A stretch of DNA of 8,044 bases, taken from an uncultured Eubacteriales bacterium. Lineage in GTDB: Bacteria > Bacillota > Clostridia > Oscillospirales > Oscillospiraceae. This document shows positions 6,688 to 8,044 of the stretch, piece by piece. The first letter of the stretch is position 1; every line of letters starts with the position of its first letter. The translations under genes were made by a program, and so were the position numbers. Under the pieces are notes generated by a model. That model was not told where the DNA came from, ran no database searches, and saw only the letters and a list, made by a program, of their open reading frames with translations. Location of the stretch: contig URDJ01000069.1 of NCBI GenBank assembly GCA_900546615.1, positions 1 through 8,044 of the forward strand, read 5' to 3'.

Positions 6688-7932
6688 ATGTACGAAAAAA
6701 TAACGCTGCCGAACGGCGTGCGGATAGTTTATGAACACATGGAGGCCGTGCGCTCGGCCTCCATAGGCATATGGGTCGGCGCAGGCTCGAGGTACGAGAA
6801 ATACTCCGAGGCGGGCAGCGCCCATTTCATCGAGCATATGCTCTTCAAGGGCACCTCCGAGTACACCGCCGCCCAGCTCGCCGAGCGCATGGACGCCGTC
6901 GGCGGCCAGATAAACGCCTACACCACGCGCGACAACACCTGTTTCTACGCCCGCGTGCTCGACACCCATCTCCCCCTCGCGATCGACACTCTCTGCGCCA
7001 TGTTCTTCGACTCGAAGTTCGACGAGGCCGATGTGGAGAACGAAAAGGGCATCATTCAGGAAGAAATAGACATGTACGAGGACACGCCCGAGGATGTGGC
7101 GGCGGAGCGTCTCATTGCCGGCTGTTTCCCCGGCGCGCTGGGCCGTCCCGTGCTCGGCCGGGCCTCAAGCCTCAGCAGGCAGACGGGCGAGACTCTGCGC
7201 GGTTTTATGCGCCGGCACTACACCGCGCCCAGGATCGTCGCGGCGCTCTCCGGCAGCTTCACGGACGCGGACGTGTGCGACCTGTGCGAGCGTTTCTCCG
7301 TTCTTCCCAAGTCCCGGGCCAAAGCGCCCGCCAGATCCGCCTACACGCCCTGTCTCACGCTCAGGCGAAAAGCCACCGAGCAAAACCAGCTCGTGCTCGG
7401 CTTCCCCGGCCCGGAGACGGCCAGCGGCGACCGCTTCACCATGCAGCTGCTCTCCGGCATCATCGGCGGCAACGCCTCCTCCCGCCTGTTCCAGACCGTG
7501 CGCGAGAAGTACGGCCTTTGCTACTCCGTCTACTCTTTCACTGCGGGCTTTGAGGACACCGGCCTCTTTGCCATAGCCGCCGCCACGAACCGCGACACGG
7601 AGGAGCGCGCCCTAGGCGTAATAATGGGTGAGCTGCGCCGCCTGCTCGACGACGGCGTCTCGGAAACCGAGCTTTCCCGCGCGCGTGAGCAGGTGAAGGC
7701 GACGATACTCATGAGCCTCGAGTCCACCGGCTCGCGCATGAACCGCCTCGGCTACGGCGAGCTGTTCCTCGGCGGAGCCCTCGGCCCCGACGAGCTTATC
7801 GAGCGCTACGACGCCGTGACCCGCGACGGGCTGCTGTCTCTTGCGCGGAAGATCCTCCGGCCCTCCGAGATGTCTTTCTCTGCGGTCGGACGGGTGGACT
7901 GCGAGGACAAATACAGGGAGATGATTTTTTAG
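6688..7932 (+). CDS. M16B-family zinc metallopeptidase (processing-peptidase-like)
   Basis: This 414-residue protein is a full-length bacterial M16B peptidase, similar to Bacillus YmxG and to mitochondrial processing peptidase beta. The inverted zinc motif HFIEH (46-50) is intact, with the third ligand in the IIQEEIDMYED segment (122-132, E125 or E126). The N-terminal domain also has LPNGVRIVYE (7-16) and GGQINAYTTRDNTCFY (72-87). The C-terminal domain has the glycine-rich loop GGNASSRLFQ (260-269) and VREKYGLCYSVYSF (271-284). Both M16 repeats are therefore present in one chain, and the catalytic site is complete. No signal peptide is seen, so it should be cytoplasmic, where such enzymes degrade or trim peptides. 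It starts 2 bases after the DUF2974 stop with a TGAGG site (6676-6680). The stop TAG runs directly into a hairpin, consistent with the end of the operon. The substrate is unknown. Confidence 0.94.
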   Translation: MYEKITLPNGVRIVYEHMEAVRSASIGIWVGAGSRYEKYSEAGSAHFIEHMLFKGTSEYTAAQLAERMDAVGGQINAYTTRDNTCFYARVLDTHLPLAIDTLCAMFFDSKFDEADVENEKGIIQEEIDMYEDTPEDVAAERLIAGCFPGALGRPVLGRASSLSRQTGETLRGFMRRHYTAPRIVAALSGSFTDADVCDLCERFSVLPKSRAKAPARSAYTPCLTLRRKATEQNQLVLGFPGPETASGDRFTMQLLSGIIGGNASSRLFQTVREKYGLCYSVYSFTAGFEDTGLFAIAAATNRDTEERALGVIMGELRRLLDDGVSETELSRAREQVKATILMSLESTGSRMNRLGYGELFLGGALGPDELIERYDAVTRDGLLSLARKILRPSEMSFSAVGRVDCEDKYREMIF

Positions 7933-7960
7933 GGGGGAACCCCTTGGTAGGGTTCCCCCC
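7932..7960 (+). repeat. Perfect 11-bp hairpin directly at the M16 stop codon
   Basis: GGGGGGAACCC (7932-7942) and GGGTTCCCCCC (7950-7960) are exact inverted copies around a 7-base loop. The first stem base is the last base of the TAG stop. No T run follows on the + strand, so it is not a classical terminator on its own. It may block 3' exonucleases or belong to a repeat family. Confidence 0.8.
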
Positions 7961-7963
7961 TGA

Positions 7964-8003
7964 CCCCCCTCCTGACCTTGTTTGGGCATGGTGGGGGGTT
8001 TTT
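7964..8003 (+). terminator. Probable intrinsic terminator of the operon
   Basis: Six C (7964-7969) can pair with six G (7993-7998). The pairing extends inward past a T/T mismatch to CC/GG, and a run of five T (7999-8003) follows at once. The loop is long (about 17 bases), which weakens the call, but a G-rich arm followed by T5 after the last gene is the expected layout. Confidence 0.55.
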
Positions 8004-8021
8004 CGCGCTCTGCGGAGCGCG
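8004..8021. repeat. 7-bp perfect hairpin with 4-base loop
   Basis: CGCGCTC (8004-8010) and GAGCGCG (8015-8021) pair perfectly around TGCG. The hairpin begins immediately after the T run of the proposed terminator and is the third stem in the downstream cluster. Confidence 0.7.
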
Positions 8022-8022
8022 A

Positions 8023-8041
8023 CCAGGGGCGCCGCCCCTGG
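8023..8041. repeat. 8-bp perfect hairpin with 3-base loop
   Basis: CCAGGGGC (8023-8030) and GCCCCTGG (8034-8041) pair perfectly around GCC, ending 3 bases from the window edge. Its GGGGCGCC core also occurs at 4-11. This is probably part of a palindromic intergenic element that may continue past the window. Confidence 0.7.
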
Positions 8042-8044
8042 ACC

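Noticed and set aside
6139..6969. 276-residue - strand frame across the DUF2974/M16 junction, and similar antisense frames at 4800-5531 and 5519-6403
   Set aside because: All lie opposite genes with intact family motifs, have skewed composition and lack ribosome sites or domains of their own.
1..8044. CRISPR array, tRNA/rRNA genes, insertion sequences, riboswitch, toxin-antitoxin or defence genes
   Set aside because: No spaced direct repeats, cloverleaf sequence, transposase or defence-type domain was seen. The coding density of known housekeeping genes leaves only 186 bases on the left and 112 on the right.

Overview
The window looks like a GC-rich Firmicutes chromosome, most likely a clostridial gut-type lineage such as Oscillospirales. 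This assignment is inferred from three things: the recJ–rel–dtd gene order typical of Firmicutes, the bifunctional Rel (RFKD motif), and a DUF2974/Mbeg1-like lipase fold that I associate mainly with Clostridia and lactobacilli. Codon use is unusual for such GC-rich DNA, because ATA is frequent for isoleucine.

The layout is simple. Positions 1-186 are non-coding. They hold a long, nearly perfect hairpin (9-52), a 9-bp inverted repeat (71-79/116-124) and a sigma-A-type promoter with an extended -10 (109-136). Six genes follow on the + strand, each touching or overlapping the next (gaps of 4, -4, 2, -1 and 2 nt): recJ (187-2220), rel (2225-4492), dtd (4489-4932), a glyoxalase II-like metallo-beta-lactamase-fold hydrolase (4935-5549), a DUF2974/Mbeg1-like alpha/beta hydrolase (5549-6685) and an M16B zinc peptidase (6688-7932). 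The last 112 bases are a dense run of four hairpins, one of which (7964-8003) looks like an intrinsic terminator. The window therefore appears to hold one complete transcription unit with its own promoter and end.

The genes are mostly housekeeping. RecJ does DNA end resection in repair, Rel sets (p)ppGpp levels, and Dtd clears D-aminoacyl-tRNAs. The MBL-fold protein is probably a thioester hydrolase, and the M16 protein probably degrades or processes peptides. The DUF2974 protein has a serine-hydrolase elbow but no known substrate. The apt gene, which lies between recJ and rel in Bacillus subtilis, is absent here. The usual downstream hisS region is replaced by DUF2974 and M16.

I found no CRISPR array, mobile element, RNA gene or defence system, and nothing that I would call a new biological system. 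The points most worth a second look are the palindromic elements at both ends, the DUF2974 and M16 genes locked into a stringent-response operon, and the ATA-rich codon use.
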